From: Dendrophyllia cribrosa
Taxonomy: Eukaryota; Cnidaria; Anthozoa; Scleractinia; Dendrophylliidae
Assembly (NCBI GenBank): GCA_024195265.1
Contig: JAJLRJ010000003.1
Location: forward strand, 26,691,938 to 26,755,937
DNA: 64,000 bases
Direction of reading: 5' to 3'
How positions within the stretch are numbered: position 1 is the stretch's first letter; each line of letters begins with the position of its first letter. The translations under genes were made by a program, and so were the position numbers. This document shows positions 21,621-33,492 of the stretch, in pieces. Under the pieces are notes generated by a model, which worked only from the letters and a program-made list of their open reading frames with translations, was not told the DNA's origin and did no database searches.

Positions 21621-24600
21621 TCCAAATAAGCCAAACTTGGATATAACATCAAACATACGTCATTCTTTGATTTATGAGTGTTTTGGACTGTATCCTTAAT
21701 TTGAAACTGTTCCTAGGAGACAAGATTATTCCAGTGGATAAAGTTACAGCAATTTTCTAGGCTTCAAATGGAAAGACGTACGGATTTTTTTCCTATTTTG
21801 TCAACTGAAATGTCCTTTTCAATTGTTTTTAAGCTTCAAATCCCCGAGAACTTTTCAAGACACCCCACTGCTGATTTTTTTGTTCCCGTTTTGGTCACAC
21901 ATGAAAACCAGAACTTCCCCGAAAAGATTGCAGTAACCACAGCTCCTGCAAGAGCAGGCAGAAACAATACAGATAGAAAGAATGAGCTTGACTATTTTTT
22001 TGGTTTGAATGCATTGCAATATCCTGCAATATCCTGTTTCCATAGTTTTCTTTAGAATACAAACTTGGAAGCGAATTAGAAATGCATTCAAATTCGGTTC
22101 AAATCTAAATCAATTGGTGTTAAGTTCAGCTTCAGGTCCAGTTTAAAAGCGTAAATTTAGTCTATATGTACATCCTTGTTAACTTTCTCCTTCTATAAAC
22201 GTATTAATGCGCCATCAATATTTCGACAAACAAACGTTTTACGCCCAGTTGTTTGTCGTCGACCGTTGTTTCTCATACAAAACTGAATTCAGGTCAACTC
22301 AGTGTCTGCAGTTACTGTATTAACCAGGAGTGGAAAGTCTGGCTTGTCACTAAACGGAGAGGACTGAGCCAGTACGACGCGACGATAAGTATACAACACT
22401 GCATCATGCCATGATTGTTCGTTATTCAAAGACATCATGGACACCAGTACTGCAGATGGAATTATCGCGAAGACATCACAGCAAAAGGGTTGCGATACGA
22501 TGCGCTGTAATTTATGCCTGGCCCATTTATATAGCTTGTCGGAGATAACAACGACGTGGGAAGATGGGAATCGGGACAACGCATGCCAAGACTATGGTGT
22601 TGTTTCAAAGGAAACAATACCGGCCGAAACAAAAGCAGCATTATTTGCCGATCATTCTTATAAAAGGGTATCTCTGCGAAGTCAGTCAGCTGTGAAGCCT
22701 GTGCTCGTGTTCAGCACTCTTGGACGACGGAAAACAGTGGTGTTGTACAGGGAGAAGATCCGGCAGCAATGGTCTGAGTGACTAGGTGATCCTCTCCGAT
22801 CCGTCTATCCGAATTGACTTCACTTGGATCCTTTGTCGTCTAAACAGCAAAGCATGTTTCATAGCGGCCCTCTGCGTCAAAGTGATCACCAGCCCCTCCC
22901 AAACTGGAGTGCGTTTAGTGCCAGAATGTCCTCTCAGTCTCCACCAATCACATCTATTGGATAGCGGCCCATGATAAACGCTTCAGCTATAGATTACAGT
23001 ACCATATATACGTTAATGACGAATGCCCAGAACATGATGGTCAGCACATAACAGAAAGACAGCGTCATTACCTTTGTCTAGGTCATTTACACTAATTATA
23101 AAGTCTAGGAAATATACTGTTATGCGTTTGGAACTAAGGAAGTTCACGTTGCGCTAAATTAACTTGCTGACTTGCTTTGAAGAAAGTGGACTGCATGACA
23201 TCGTGCTGGAGTCCGGAATCTAAGGCAGTCACCCGGCTTCGGTACTCCTTCCAGGGTCGGATGAGAACCCTCAGGGCCAAGTGCGTAAGCCGGCACAGCT
23301 GCAGGTTTTGCCGAGGACATGCCCGGGCGATGTAATCCTTGTTTTCTTATATTGCTTCCAGTATATATTTCTGACACGAGGTTACTAACAACTATGGCTG
23401 CATAAGTGCATCGAAAATTTGAAAAGGGAAACCACGCTATCGGCAGATTGGGACCGCCTTTCTTCCAAGTTTGGACAGACATGGGTTTGGACAAACCGCA
23501 TATCATAACAGGAAGACGTGGGGGGGGGGGGGGGGGGGGGGTAGTTGGCATTTCCACAAATTCTGCTGCACTCAATAGGTATTTCTTACAAGCCACGAAA
23601 GGACTAAAGGTAATGCTGCCACCAAAGGACTAAAGGTAATGCTGCCACCAAACACTGTGAGACGTCGAGGAAGGAGGACTCAGAAAAATTAGGGATAAGA
23701 TGGATGTCCAGAAAGTAAACCCCTTTCATCTGGTTTGTGAAAACAAGGAACCAGCTACATTTCTCAATATTGCGACTAGCTTAGTGATGCCTACTGAGAA
23801 AGCAGACTAACTTACAGGCGCCAAACAGACGGGAGCAGCCTGAGTGTAAGAATTTGCATCCAGAAGGCTTCCCAGCGATGCCATTGATTTTTGGGATAAA
23901 ATCACAATGGCTAATGTGATGACGATTGCGTCTTTGTCCAAGAAGGGCATAATATGAAGAGCAGAACAGAAGAAAGGGAAGTTATCATGCTGACATAAGC
24001 TGGTTTGGTCGTTTATTAGCTTACTTTAGTGTAGACAAGGCTCCCTAGAAATGAGCTGAAAGCGGCCTTAATTAATCTTCGGTGGCATGGGATTTCAATA
24101 TCTGAAGTCAACTCGATGAAATATATTTGAAGAAGCTGTTTAGAGCAGTCACAGCGAAACTTAGCCAGGAGAATTATTAAAAGCAGCCAACATTCCAGGA
24201 AAGGAGGAGAAAGAGAACGGCGAGGAGTGAGCTGTTCGCTTGAAATCCATATCAACTCTGACAAGACTCCAATCCCGAAGCACTGGGTCAAATAAATTAG
24301 TAATGCTGTGGACAGGACGTCAATATAAGTGCATTTTCTTTTCTATACATGATGTGCGAGGGCAATGTAGTCCATGATCCGACCTGGAGAAAGGGTTATT
24401 GATCGCTGGAAATTCTGCGACCAAACCAATGCAGGAGAAGAAGTGTAACCATAAGACCTCTTTGACAGTCTTGTCAGAGCTTCAGAATGATGGACCACGA
24501 ATAGGCAGATACAAGAATCCTTCTATATGTTAAGCACGCTTCAGAAACATGTGGAAGGATCGTCATCCAGTCCCGTGACACAGATTTCGCAGTGTTTTCG

Positions 24601-25150
24601 TGTACTTCTTTACATCTCTCAGCCATGCAACGAGCTGTCGTTAAAGACCAATACATACAATACAAGTTTCTGTTCTCTTCACCAGCGACAGTTTTGATAG
24701 ACCTTGCAAGATACTGGATGTTCTGTCACAATCATGAAAACCACGAAAGTCTTCCTTTCAGAAGCTATAGTCTGTTACAACATATTAGGACGGCATTGAT
24801 TGATGACGAAAAATCCCGCACCTGCCGACGTGTCTTTTAAAGCTGGAAATCCGGCTGAAATTCAACCGTTCAGCATGCAAGAAAGACATCTATATGTCAA
24901 TGCAAGGCACACTGCATACCCTGCACAGAAGCCTGCTTGTGTATGAACAACAAAACCTGTCAGAACACTCTCTGCTTAGAGGAGACCAGTGATGCCTAGG
25001 TAACGATTAGAAAATTTCATAAAAGTGGTGCTTGTTTTGGAGGAATAAAACTTTCTGAAGTTTGACGTTTAGTTGGGATTTTGGCACTTATCATTACACA
25101 CAAGTAATGTTTAAGAAGTACTTCATATTTGACTGTTATTTGTCATTTTC
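21621..25150. other. no convincing gene between the inverted arms
   Basis: ORFs up to about 145 codons occur but lack domains. 22290-22980 is richer in GC and has a TTATAAAAG box at about 22658 and opposed CCAAT motifs near 22935-22965, which might be promoter-like, but no matching gene was found. A 22-base poly-G run is at about 23520-23541. A 26-bp tandem pair (core GGACTAAAGGTAATGCTGCC) is at 23599-23650. Confidence 0.45.
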
Positions 25151-25156
25151 ATATTA

Positions 25157-25677
25157 CAGTCAACTCTCTCTAAGCGGACACCTCTCTATGGCGGACACCT
25201 CTTTAAGGCTGACAAAAAATTTAGTCCCTGCCGAATTCCACTTGTTTCTCTGTAACTGAACTCTCTCTAAGGCGGACATCTTTCTAAGGCGGACAGAGGA
25301 TACTTTTTTCAACATATTGGTTCAAAAAACCTCTCAAAGCGGACACCGGATGTTTACGAAATTTTATAACAGGTCCAAAATTCCGAAAAATTAGCACAAT
25401 CTGATAACAGAGTGGTTTTAATAAAATATACCAGACCTTACAAAAAAATAATTAAATCTTAAAGTCAATCCAATCTTAAAGTCACTTTTCCCGTCAGTTA
25501 TACAACAACTCATTTGCACTGACTACATTGTACACTGCAATTAAAATAATAAAGCACTGGTTTCAGTTTTGATGTTCGGGTATCAGGTTGCATGAACTCT
25601 CTCTAAGGCGGACACCTCTCTTTAAGGCGGACAGTAAATCTGGTACCGAGGGTATCCGCCTTAGAGAGAGTTGACTG
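25157..25677. mobile_element. pogo/Tigger-like MITE with TA target
   Basis: Ends CAGTCAACTCTCTCTAAG and complement CTTAGAGAGAGTTGACTG flanked by TA (25155-25156 and 25678-25679), the pattern of Tc1/mariner-pogo elements. 521 bp, no transposase. The module CTCTCTAAGGCGGACA, or a variant of it, recurs about eight times in the terminal parts, possibly sub-terminal transposase-binding sites. Confidence 0.8.
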
Positions 25678-25886
25678 TACTTCATATGTAACAGAATTAT
25701 GTGTGTGTTATGGGATACTTTTATAGATAAGGACACTTTGTGATGCCCCCTTCTGCGTGCAATCCTGGACATTACTTACTGTTCCAGGAGCTATGGTTAT
25801 TGCAATGACTATAGGATTAAGTACTATAGTTTTCATGTGTGACCAATACAAGAAAGCGGAAACGACTGTGGCGTGTCTTAAAACAT

Positions 25887-26337
25887 CCCGGGGGGGCGGG
25901 GGGGGGGGGGGGGGGGGGGGGGGTTACTCCCTATAATGGGCTATACGGGGATGCTGCGCCCGAAAGGGGTACCTTTTTGAGGCTGGAGGTATATGAAAGG
26001 GTCTGGATTTTACGAGTTGAAGTATGTGAAAGGGTAGGGATTTCACGAAGAATAGGAAATGGTAGCGAAAACACAAGTTAAAGCACAAAAAATTAAGATA
26101 GGGAAAACTGCAATTTAAGTATTATAAAAAGACGCACGCAAAGGCTATATGAAAGGGGTACCATTTTCAACGAAAGGTATATGAAAGGGGTACCATTTTC
26201 AATGAAAGGTATATGAAAGGGGTACCTTTTCTGTCAAAAACGGTATATGAAAGGGTAAGGGTTTGGACCTCGTGGCGGAGCATCCCCGTACAAAACTTTG
26301 TTGAGTACCCCCCCCCCCCCCCCCCCCCCCCCCCGGG
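25887..26337. mobile_element. hAT-like foldback element with poly-G/poly-C ends
   Basis: Begins CCCGGGGGGG and ends CCCCCCCGGG, with 25-35 base homopolymer runs at each end. The next blocks are also inverted: TATACGGGGATGC left, GCATCCCCGTA right. The flanks TAAAACAT (25879-25886) and TAAAGCAT (26338-26345) form an 8-bp target duplication with one mismatch, as in hAT elements. Internally, AGGTATATGAAAGGGGTACC repeats about three times with a period near 33 bp. Such elements are very common in coral genomes (recalled). Confidence 0.8.
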
Positions 26338-26646
26338 TAAAGCATTCATTAACCAAACGTTGAGGTTTGACGCTTGGAAATAGTAACAAAGAACGTCTAT
26401 TTTAAGCAGACTAAGATATAAAAACACTTTAGTAGGCAAAATGTGATAAAATCGTACTTCAAAACTCTGGTAGACAATATTTCCTAACATCATTTTCGAT
26501 TTGAAACATGGAAAATTGATGTAATTCTACGAACTGAATTAATTGCGTCTCGTAGCAACAGTTTCCATGGAAACAACTTTGATATATGCTTAAATCTAAG
26601 AATGATTAATGTTTACTGCTGTGTCCAAGTTTGGAGAATTTCAGTG
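26338..26646. other. short unannotated stretch
   Basis: About 300 bp between the foldback and the right inverted arm, with no ORF of note. Confidence 0.5.
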
Positions 26647-26896
26647 GACGAAATTTTTCTATACCTTACATTTATTTGAAACTCCATGGCAGAATTAAAA
26701 TTTGCATAATTAGCAAAGCGGGACTAAAAGGTACCCGGTAGAAAATGTCCGATATCGAGGTGATGTCCCCCTGGCCCAGCAATAAAAAATGTCATTCCGT
26801 ATTCCTCTGATATTGTGCTATCATTTTGTGCTATTCAGACAAATATAGCAGGGGGATGCAACGAATCGACATTTTTTCGGAGCTGGCTCCTAGACT
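26647..26896. repeat. right arm of the 5.5-kb inverted-repeat pair
   Basis: Inverted counterpart of 21361-21620, ending GGCTCCTAGACT. No target duplication was visible outside the two arms. Confidence 0.7.
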
Positions 26897-26899
26897 ACT

Positions 26900-27559
26900 T
26901 CATCCGATACGTACAATGAAGTTGCCCGATGTTCTGTACACAACTGATCATGAACCACCGCACACTTCGTTTTCAGGTAACAGCTCTCGTAGGATACTCA
27001 GTTATCGGTCAAGTTCAGTAAATCAATGCTATTTCGGTGCTATTTCTGGCCTTCAGTTCTGACAAGTTCTTTCTGAGACATGAGACAAGCAAAGATCCTT
27101 TCCGAAACAGCGGCCCAGACTCCGGATCCTAGACCTTTTGCCTATCGCGAGTACGAGTATGTACTGCTGATGTATGTATATCACTTCGTGTCTGTTTGTT
27201 TGCTAGTGAGCGCAAATATATTCACCATAAATAAAGCACAGCGGTGTAAAATTTGAAAACAGACAAACCATTTCTCCACAACTCAAAACAAAATGGCGGA
27301 GCATACTGTGAAAGGACCTTCCGGTCAGCAGTCGCTGGCAGTGAAAACATGTTTTGGGTTGGGGGCGCACCGTGGGCTCAAAAGGGCAGTCTGAGATATG
27401 GAAACAAGTGTTTTCCGCAAACTCTCTGGGACGAGGTGGTCACGTGACCTTATTCGCTAGTTCCTAGTGTTTTTCTTATCCTCCAAGGCTAGTTCCCAAT
27501 GTTTCTCGGGTGTAATCCGGACATCCGGACAGACACCACGGCACGACGGCAATAACGCG
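26900..27559 (+). other. region upstream of the SWIM/YqaJ gene
   Basis: Contains an ATG at 27291 opening a 33-codon frame (MAEHTVKGPSGQQSLAVKT) that ends without a clear donor, and a perfect GGTCACGTGACC palindrome at about 27438-27449 (E-box core CACGTG), about 110 bp upstream of the start codon at 27560. Promoter function is speculation. Confidence 0.35.
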
Positions 27560-29058
27560 ATGACTTCGTCATCGCTTAAAAATGGTTGGGAGAATAATTT
27601 TACGGAGAAGTGGCAACACTTGGCATCAAGTATTAAAACCAGTGGCCAAACGAAGACCGTCAATTGTGATTTCCCTGGATCTGCACAGTGGGTTTCGCTG
27701 GTTGACGCGAAGGACGATGTTCCTAAATTTAATATTCAAAATATTGTGTTATACTTTATTGAAAGAAAAGCTAAAGACAATGAAACAAACAAAGATTTCA
27801 AGAACGTCAGCAGCGAAGCTTTCGGTTTGTTTCGACATGGTCACATCCAAAAACTGGAAATCTCTCGAGACGACGATGACAAAGTACATTTTCGATGTGA
27901 TTGCTTACCTGAAATGAAGAAAAACTTGAAGTATAACGTAAAAATCTCACTGTGTAATAATGGTGAACATGAAGGTGAAATTACATTTGCTAGCTGTGCT
28001 TGCCCAGCTGGTAAAGGTCCACGAGGTTCTTGTAAACACATAGCCGCTCTTTGTTATGCACTTGAAGAATTTGTGAGACTTAGTGTACACGGGAATTTGA
28101 AACATGTACCTCAAGACTGCAAACTTGGAACCAGCCGAAAAAGAGGAAGCTTGACTCTCAGTCAGTTTATGAAATTGATTTAAAAAAAAAGATTTATAGA
28201 AGAGAAGAAAGGAACAATGCCTGAAAGATCTTTGGAAAGATCCAAGACGCCCATCTGAAAGGAACGATGATCCGAAAAAGGTCAACAGAGAACTCCTTGA
28301 TAATATCAAGAGAGTTAAACCAAATTGTGGTTTCTTTTTTCTATTGTCAGATGAAAAACAAGATCAAAAGAAAAATGAAATTATTTCTCCAATTAAAGAG
28401 CACCCTGTCTCACTCACTGAGATTTTTTGACCGGGCAAAAAGAATAAAGAGAAATCTCATGGTTAGTGATCAAGAGAGACAGAACATTGCCCTTGCCACA
28501 AAAGCTCAAAGTAATTGTCAGGCATGGTTTGAACACAGATGTGTTCGGATTACAGCCTCTCAGTGCAAGCGAGCTTTACAAAAGCCTTCTACTAGCCCAA
28601 CAAAAGCAGTGAGGGAAATCTTACACTATAACAATCAGTACCAAAGTAATAAAATGAAACAGGGACTGAAAGATGAAAAGACGATCATATGGCTATATGA
28701 CAACAAACTGGAATGCAACGTTAGTGAAACAGGTTTTGTTATATGTCAGAGTCATTCTTTCCTTGGGGCCTCTCCAGATGGGGAGGTACATGGAGGAGTA
28801 GTGGCGATAAAGCGAATCTTCAAAGATGGCCTTTCTCTGAAGGAGGCAGTGTGTAAACGTCGTATATGTAGAGACACTACTCATGGGCTGGTGATCAACA
28901 AGAGCCATAGGTTCTACTACCAAGTCCAGCAGCTGATGCTTTGCACTAAATCATCCTGGACTGATCTGGTACTCTCCGACACTGTTGATTTAATTTTTTT
29001 ACATGTCAAGAAGAATAAATTCCTTTGTGACAGTCCCAATACTGGAAAACTTTTATGA
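27560..29058 (+). pseudogene. SWIM zinc finger plus YqaJ-like nuclease
   Basis: The ATG at 27560 (MTSSSLKNGWENN) starts frame 1, whose SWIM finger CACPAGKGPRGSCKHIAAL (C-x-C-x9-C-x-H) lies near 27994-28050; frame 1 ends at 28183. Homology moves to a second frame at about 28140-28215 (WKDPRRPSERNDDPKKVN, CGFFFLLSDE) until a TGA at 28428, then to a third (28431-29058) with the YqaJ/lambda-exonuclease domain: AWFEHRCVRITAS, SFLGASPDG and YYQVQQLML. The metal-binding Asp (SPDG) is present, but the family E-x-K strand reads VAIK, with Ala in place of Glu. A nuclease dead by two frameshifts and a lost catalytic residue. Confidence 0.75.
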
Positions 29059-29325
29059 CAATCACATCTCTTTAGAACTAGCATACCCAAGAGTTTGTGA
29101 TGGACTTACAAGATTGAGAAAATTAATTCTCTGAAATGACTGAAATCACAACTTTGTTATTTTATTTCTTCTTTAGACATCTGTAAATGTACATGAATGG
29201 GCCATCTCAGTTGTAAGCATGTGCTATATTTCCCACTGATTAAGAGTGAGAAGGGTTTGTTTTTTATTTTCCAAAGCAGTAGATGTCATATAATGGCTAA
29301 TGTAGAAAATAACAATATGTATAGG

Positions 29326-29464
29326 TAATCATACGGTTTCGAGTTCAATTTGGGATTAATTTGCATGAGTGAGTTTTTCAAAAAGAGGCGAGTTCAATTT
29401 GAGCTTTTTGAAAAACTCACAAGTGCAAATTAATCCCAAATTGAACGAGAAAACCGTATGATTA
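29326..29464. mobile_element. palindromic MITE between the convergent genes
   Basis: 139 bp, nearly perfect foldback: TAATCATACGGTTTCGAGTT at the left and its complement ending CCGTATGATTA at the right, with GAGTTTTTCAAAAAG meeting its mirror in the centre. No coding capacity. Confidence 0.8.
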
Positions 29465-29938
29465 AATGTCGAGGGCCTCACGTTTATTAGCCATGCTATT
29501 TTGAGCTACCCTCGTTAAATAAAGATTTTACTTACTTACTAATAATTATACATGAAAAAAATTGCATCAATTTTTTTTTTCCAAAACATTTTTGCATCAA
29601 TTTTTGTTATTTGTAATTTGCACTGGTGTTACACTTGACCTGCTCTGCTCTTAGCCAATATTTTTTTTCATGTATATTATTAAAACAGGAACATTTGAGC
29701 TACAACACAGAAACATTGAGTTATTTTGGGTTGAGAAGAAACTTCATATGTTGCAGTTTTACTTTTTGTAAAATTTTTATAAGAAATTAATGGAACATTC
29801 ACTTGAAAATTACTTGACTATACAGTCTGTTTTCCACTGTGTAATAGATAAATATAAAATGAAGGCAATTTGCAAGATATGTCATTGTTATTGCTAACCA
29901 TCTACTAGTGGCGGGAGGAAGTTTGATAACATATCATG
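29465..29938. other. 3' side of the two convergent genes
   Basis: CCTCGTTAAATAAAG followed by TTACTTACTTAC at about 29508-29540 resembles the tail of a short retroposed repeat. AT-rich otherwise, no ORF. Confidence 0.5.
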
Positions 29939-31325
29939 TTAATAATACCATTCCTGCACAAAGTTATGGGAACAAAGTCTAAAAAGGTGGTAGTTTTTTA
30001 TTCTTTCCATGGCTCTTTCAACATGGATTCTTAGAGATGCAATCCTTCTTTTTTCCAGTAATTCACTTTCATTAAATTGGCCTGATTCATTGATGAACGG
30101 AGGAACATTTACTTTTTCCCCTTTACATGCCAGCATCTCTTGAATGTTGAAACCTCCATCAGCCATGATAACATCGCCATGTTGTAGTTTCTCTATTAGG
30201 CCTGACTTGTGGGTTAGTTCCTTGTCAGAAATACTGCCACTATACAGGGTTGAAAGAAATTAAATTCCCCGTTTTGGTACAATACCAACCAAGGCTTTCA
30301 GGGTGTTGCTGTTTTTGTATAAAGAAAATGTTACTTGTCGAGCCTCTGGGTTGTTTGACTTTTCGATGTATATCTCAGTAGCATCGATTATTAGAGTAGT
30401 TGTTGAATACGTTTTGCGAAAGCATTCAGGCAGGTGTAGTTTAACAATCTCTCTGGAAGGAAATACATCAAGTTCTTTGAATCTGAAGAAAATAAACTTG
30501 ATCCAGGTATTAACAATTTGGGATACTACACTTTGACAGACCCCAAATCTAGCTCATAAGTCTTCTTCTAGTAAGCCAACTTTCAAACGACAAAACACCA
30601 GGAAAAATTCATTCTCAATAGTCAAAGCCCTACTAGGCCCAGGTTTATATTTGTGCTTGATTTCTTTTAAATTTTCTGTGTTTTGGTAGTCCAAGTGAGC
30701 TGCTGTCTCTCTCCCCGGAAAGTCAAGAACCATTGAAAACAATTCATAGTTCTTAAATCCAGTGTAAAATCTTAATAACTTATCATAATCCTTTACAGTT
30801 TTGATGCTGAATGCTTTCTTCTCAATTAATAATTCCAGCTCCTTTCTGACACTTCTTTCTTCTTCAAGTTGATTTTCCAGCTCTTGTATTTTTTTTTGTT
30901 AAATCCGCGCTCCCTAGTTTGCCATTTCTCAAGTAGACATGACATTTCGTCATCCTTTAACTTGAGTTGATGTTCCCAGTTTTCATCCCCAGTTTGAATT
31001 AAACCTTCACTTTCTAGATGTTCAGTTTCTATACCATCTGAACCAGATTTAAAAGCAGTGTTTTCAATGTTGGTCAGTTCGGAGACTGAATACTGCTTCG
31101 ATTTCTCTTTTTTAGTTTTCCTTGTGTTAAACGTTGCTCTATCAGCTGGCTTTTTCCTCTTTGGTTTTTCGACAGTAAAAATAAACTTCGTCGGAACGGA
31201 ATCTGGCCTCAAATGAATTCTTAGTCCTTCCATTGGTTTTATGAAGCAATTGGCTTCAAAATGCTGAATACAGACATGAGAGTGTTTGTTTACTGGAGTG
31301 TTCTCTCGACGCAGTTTCACGAGCC
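29939..31325 (-). pseudogene. THAP-domain DDE transposase (ISL2EU type)
   Basis: From about 31325 the frame reads WLVKLRRENTPVNKHSHVCI with C-x2-H (CIQHF) and LRPDSVPTKF, the C-terminal half of a THAP finger. A lysine-rich region and a coiled coil (KKIQELENQLEEERSVRKEL) follow, reached through a one-base shift at an A9 run near 30890, and then the DDE_4-type core. Its residues are intact: IDATEIYIE (first Asp, near 30384), VIMADGGF (second Asp) and RIHVERAMERIKNY (Glu). Two stops (after GLLEEDL near 30553 and after VPKRGI near 30257) kill it. The N-terminal Cys pair of the THAP finger was not found and may lie in another exon. Confidence 0.8.
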
Positions 31326-32390
31326 ATTAAGCCAGCAAATTTTTGTTTGACAGCGGGAGCGAATGCCACGATAAGCCCTTGCATTTCGCTTTGGAACTTC
31401 GATTTTGACACTCAAAAGCTGTGCAATGCTTAACCATGGATAAAGACACTCAAAAGTCGACAAAATATTTTGTGAATGCCAAACTACCTCATAGTTCTTC
31501 TCTCTGTTTCCTTGTACTTATAGCGAGCTAAGACCCGATAGCCTCGTTTTGGCAAAAGTTCATGGAGAAACCGCTGATTTCGCGTGCATGCTCAACCTCA
31601 ATAAGAGCTATTAGGAGCGCTTCCCGCAATCCACCGTAGGAAAAAAGATGGCGGCTGTTCATTTTACCACAATACCTTGCGGACCTAACACAGCACCGTA
31701 AGGCACAAAGAAAGCCAAATTTTTACAATATTTGTTCCAGTACTAAGGACAATGTGTAGACTAGGTTTGAAGATTTTATAACTTTTCTTTACATTTTTAT
31801 GAACGTTGTTAAGGTTTTTGAGCGCTAAGAATTATGGGTAAATGTACCAGTCGCCATCTTTTTCCTACCGAGGATTGTCGACCTTATCCAGTTTATCACA
31901 CCTTGAAATTTACTTCTCAAACTCATTAATAATTCATCAAGTTACAAGCCAATCAGGATACGCCAATTTGGTCAGGTACGCGTGGTTTGAAACTCCGATG
32001 AAACACTGGACAGAGGCCTTTCCACGATAGTTTGATAAAATATCAAACTCTAGAGTTTGATAAAACGTCAAACCCATATGGTGCAGGATTATCCTAATTT
32101 AAATATTAATGACACAAACACCAAAGTGGATAGACAAGCTTTAGTAATCCCAAAAGGCAATTACAGAATATCCAAAACCAACTGAGCAAAATAAATATAA
32201 ATTGCTTTCCTTACGTTCATTCATTTTTGGATAATCCGTTTACATAAATGATGAAAGTCGTACGTTTTAAATAAACCTGCGACCTCGACAATTGGTACTT
32301 TAACCAGTCGCTGCCTTTGCCACTCTTCAAATATTCCATATAACCATTTATTCTTGTACTGAGTCGACTTGCGTACCGCATTTCGAACCA
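31326..32390. other. repeat-derived, no gene
   Basis: 31628-31876 is a separate small foldback (see its entry). 31905-32020 resembles 11290-11390. 32025-32070 carries short inverted TTTGATAAA/ATCAAAC motifs. 31540-31610 is an inverted relative of about 15058-15140. Confidence 0.5.
31628..31876. mobile_element. small foldback MITE
   Basis: CAATCCACCGTAGGAAAAAA...GATGGCGGCTG at the left pairs with CAGTCGCCATCTTTTTCCTA...GATTG at the right, giving imperfect inverted ends of about 40 bp and a non-coding centre. Confidence 0.65.
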
Positions 32391-32393
32391 GAT

Positions 32394-32716
32394 TTACCTC
32401 CTCTTCGGCTGTTTTGACTTCACGAAAACGTGACGAAATTTATTGCGAAAGGAGTTAAACGAAAGAAAGTGGCCTTCTTGGGAGTCAAAAAGGTCTGAGC
32501 TTTGTTTTATCCCTGCACTATACCAATGCGGAATGTATAACATTTTCCCATTGACAGTAATAAATCGGTTATTCCAGATTGTCTGAGAAAGAACTTCATT
32601 TTTATTTTTAGGTTTACCAGCATACATAAAGTAGCGTCAATAGCTTTCATTTGAATGGTTGCACAGTAGGATTTTACCTTATTGCACATTCTCAAAAGAT
32701 AGAACGGTATTCCCAA
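32394..32716 (-). pseudogene. second LINE fragment (RT tail region)
   Basis: Two overlapping frames. The main one (32627-32394) reads LSQTIWNNRFITVNGKMLYI, HWYSAGIKQSSDLFD and FLSFNSFRNKF, matching the position and pattern of 7490-7266 in the LINE at 6.6 kb (IWNN, GI..V.DLL, FL.F..F). A short, old Tx1/L1-like remnant with a frame break near 32600. Confidence 0.6.
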
Positions 32717-33492
32717 AACCTAAGTTTGAAAATGATAGTAAAAGGGGTCACCCGTATTCTGTAGAATTAAGACAATTAACCGAGAGTCACTCCTAGAGTC
32801 AGTGTGGAGACAAGTTATGTAGTTCCAGGAGGTTCTCCTGTGTAGTTCTAACTTCTGAGTCTGTGGAATAAACCCTATGGTGTGACCGTTCAAATGAAAC
32901 CTCCTCAGCAGTACTTTTGCATGGCACCATTTGTTTTTGTGGGGGCTTGCCGCCCACTATGCGATCGACAGATTTGTTTACGTTTGAGGGTTTACGTGAT
33001 CGCGTGTCGCATGGTCTTCTGGGAGGAGTTCGTAGAGAGAGCCTGGGAACGAGGTTGTGTGGGCTTGTGTCGAGTGGAAATCGGCCATGTTCTTGGCGTG
33101 TCGAAGAATGTTTTCATAGAATTTGAGGGCGTTTATTTTCGTTGTAGTCTTCAAGGTAAGTTATTGCTTGTTCTGGTGTACTATACCGTATCAATTTGTT
33201 TTCATACGTCGTTAATCTTGGTGCGTTTGCAGTAGAGAAAAAAACGCCTGTTTTGTTGTTTTTGACATTTTCAGCTGTTCCTGTAGTTACTCATCGTTAC
33301 AGCAGCTCTCGAGGTCACATTACAGGCCAACATTTCGTTTGGCTGGAAGTCTGTACAGGTTGCACTTCAATTCAAGGGAAGCTTTTACGCTTACGCAAGC
33401 CAATATTCACTCGGCTTGATGCTCACTGAGGAAGCACTTGATATTACTGAAATAGCCACTGAAAAGCAATACCAATACAGCCTGATATACAT
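32717..33492 (+). other. dispersed repeat and a possible spliced non-coding exon
   Basis: 32874-32938 (GTTCAAATGAAACCTC, CAGCAGTACTTTTGCATGG) is a copy of the repeat seen twice at 54.3 kb. A strong donor, CAAG/GTAAGT, lies at about 33154-33160 after a GC-richer stretch, and an acceptor-like ACATTTTCAG at about 33280. The flanking frames show no known domain, so a transcribed exon is only a possibility. Confidence 0.35.

Larger units (their letters stand above)
27560..31325. mobile_element. ISL2EU-like DNA transposon with two convergent genes
   Basis: A YqaJ-type nuclease gene (plus, 27560-29058) and a THAP/DDE transposase gene (minus, 31325-29939) face each other with about 0.9 kb between the stop codons. 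The pairing of a YqaJ-like nuclease with this transposase type is, to my knowledge, characteristic of the ISL2EU superfamily. Both genes have frameshifts or stops, so the copy is dead. I did not find matching terminal inverted repeats, so the true borders are unknown and probably lie somewhat outside these coordinates. Confidence 0.6.

Noticed and set aside
22437..22781. 114-codon plus-strand ORF with CNLCLAH
   Set aside because: No second zinc-ligand pair, no splice sites, and an equally long frame on the other strand; not enough for a gene.
23159..23596. 145-codon minus-strand ORF
   Set aside because: The start is a poly-proline product of the G/C homopolymer and the rest shows no domain; a zinc-knuckle reading in another frame was too weak.
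27291..27392. MAEHTV ORF as first exon of the SWIM/YqaJ gene
   Set aside because: It ends at a stop without a clear donor, and the ATG at 27560 already gives a sensible start.
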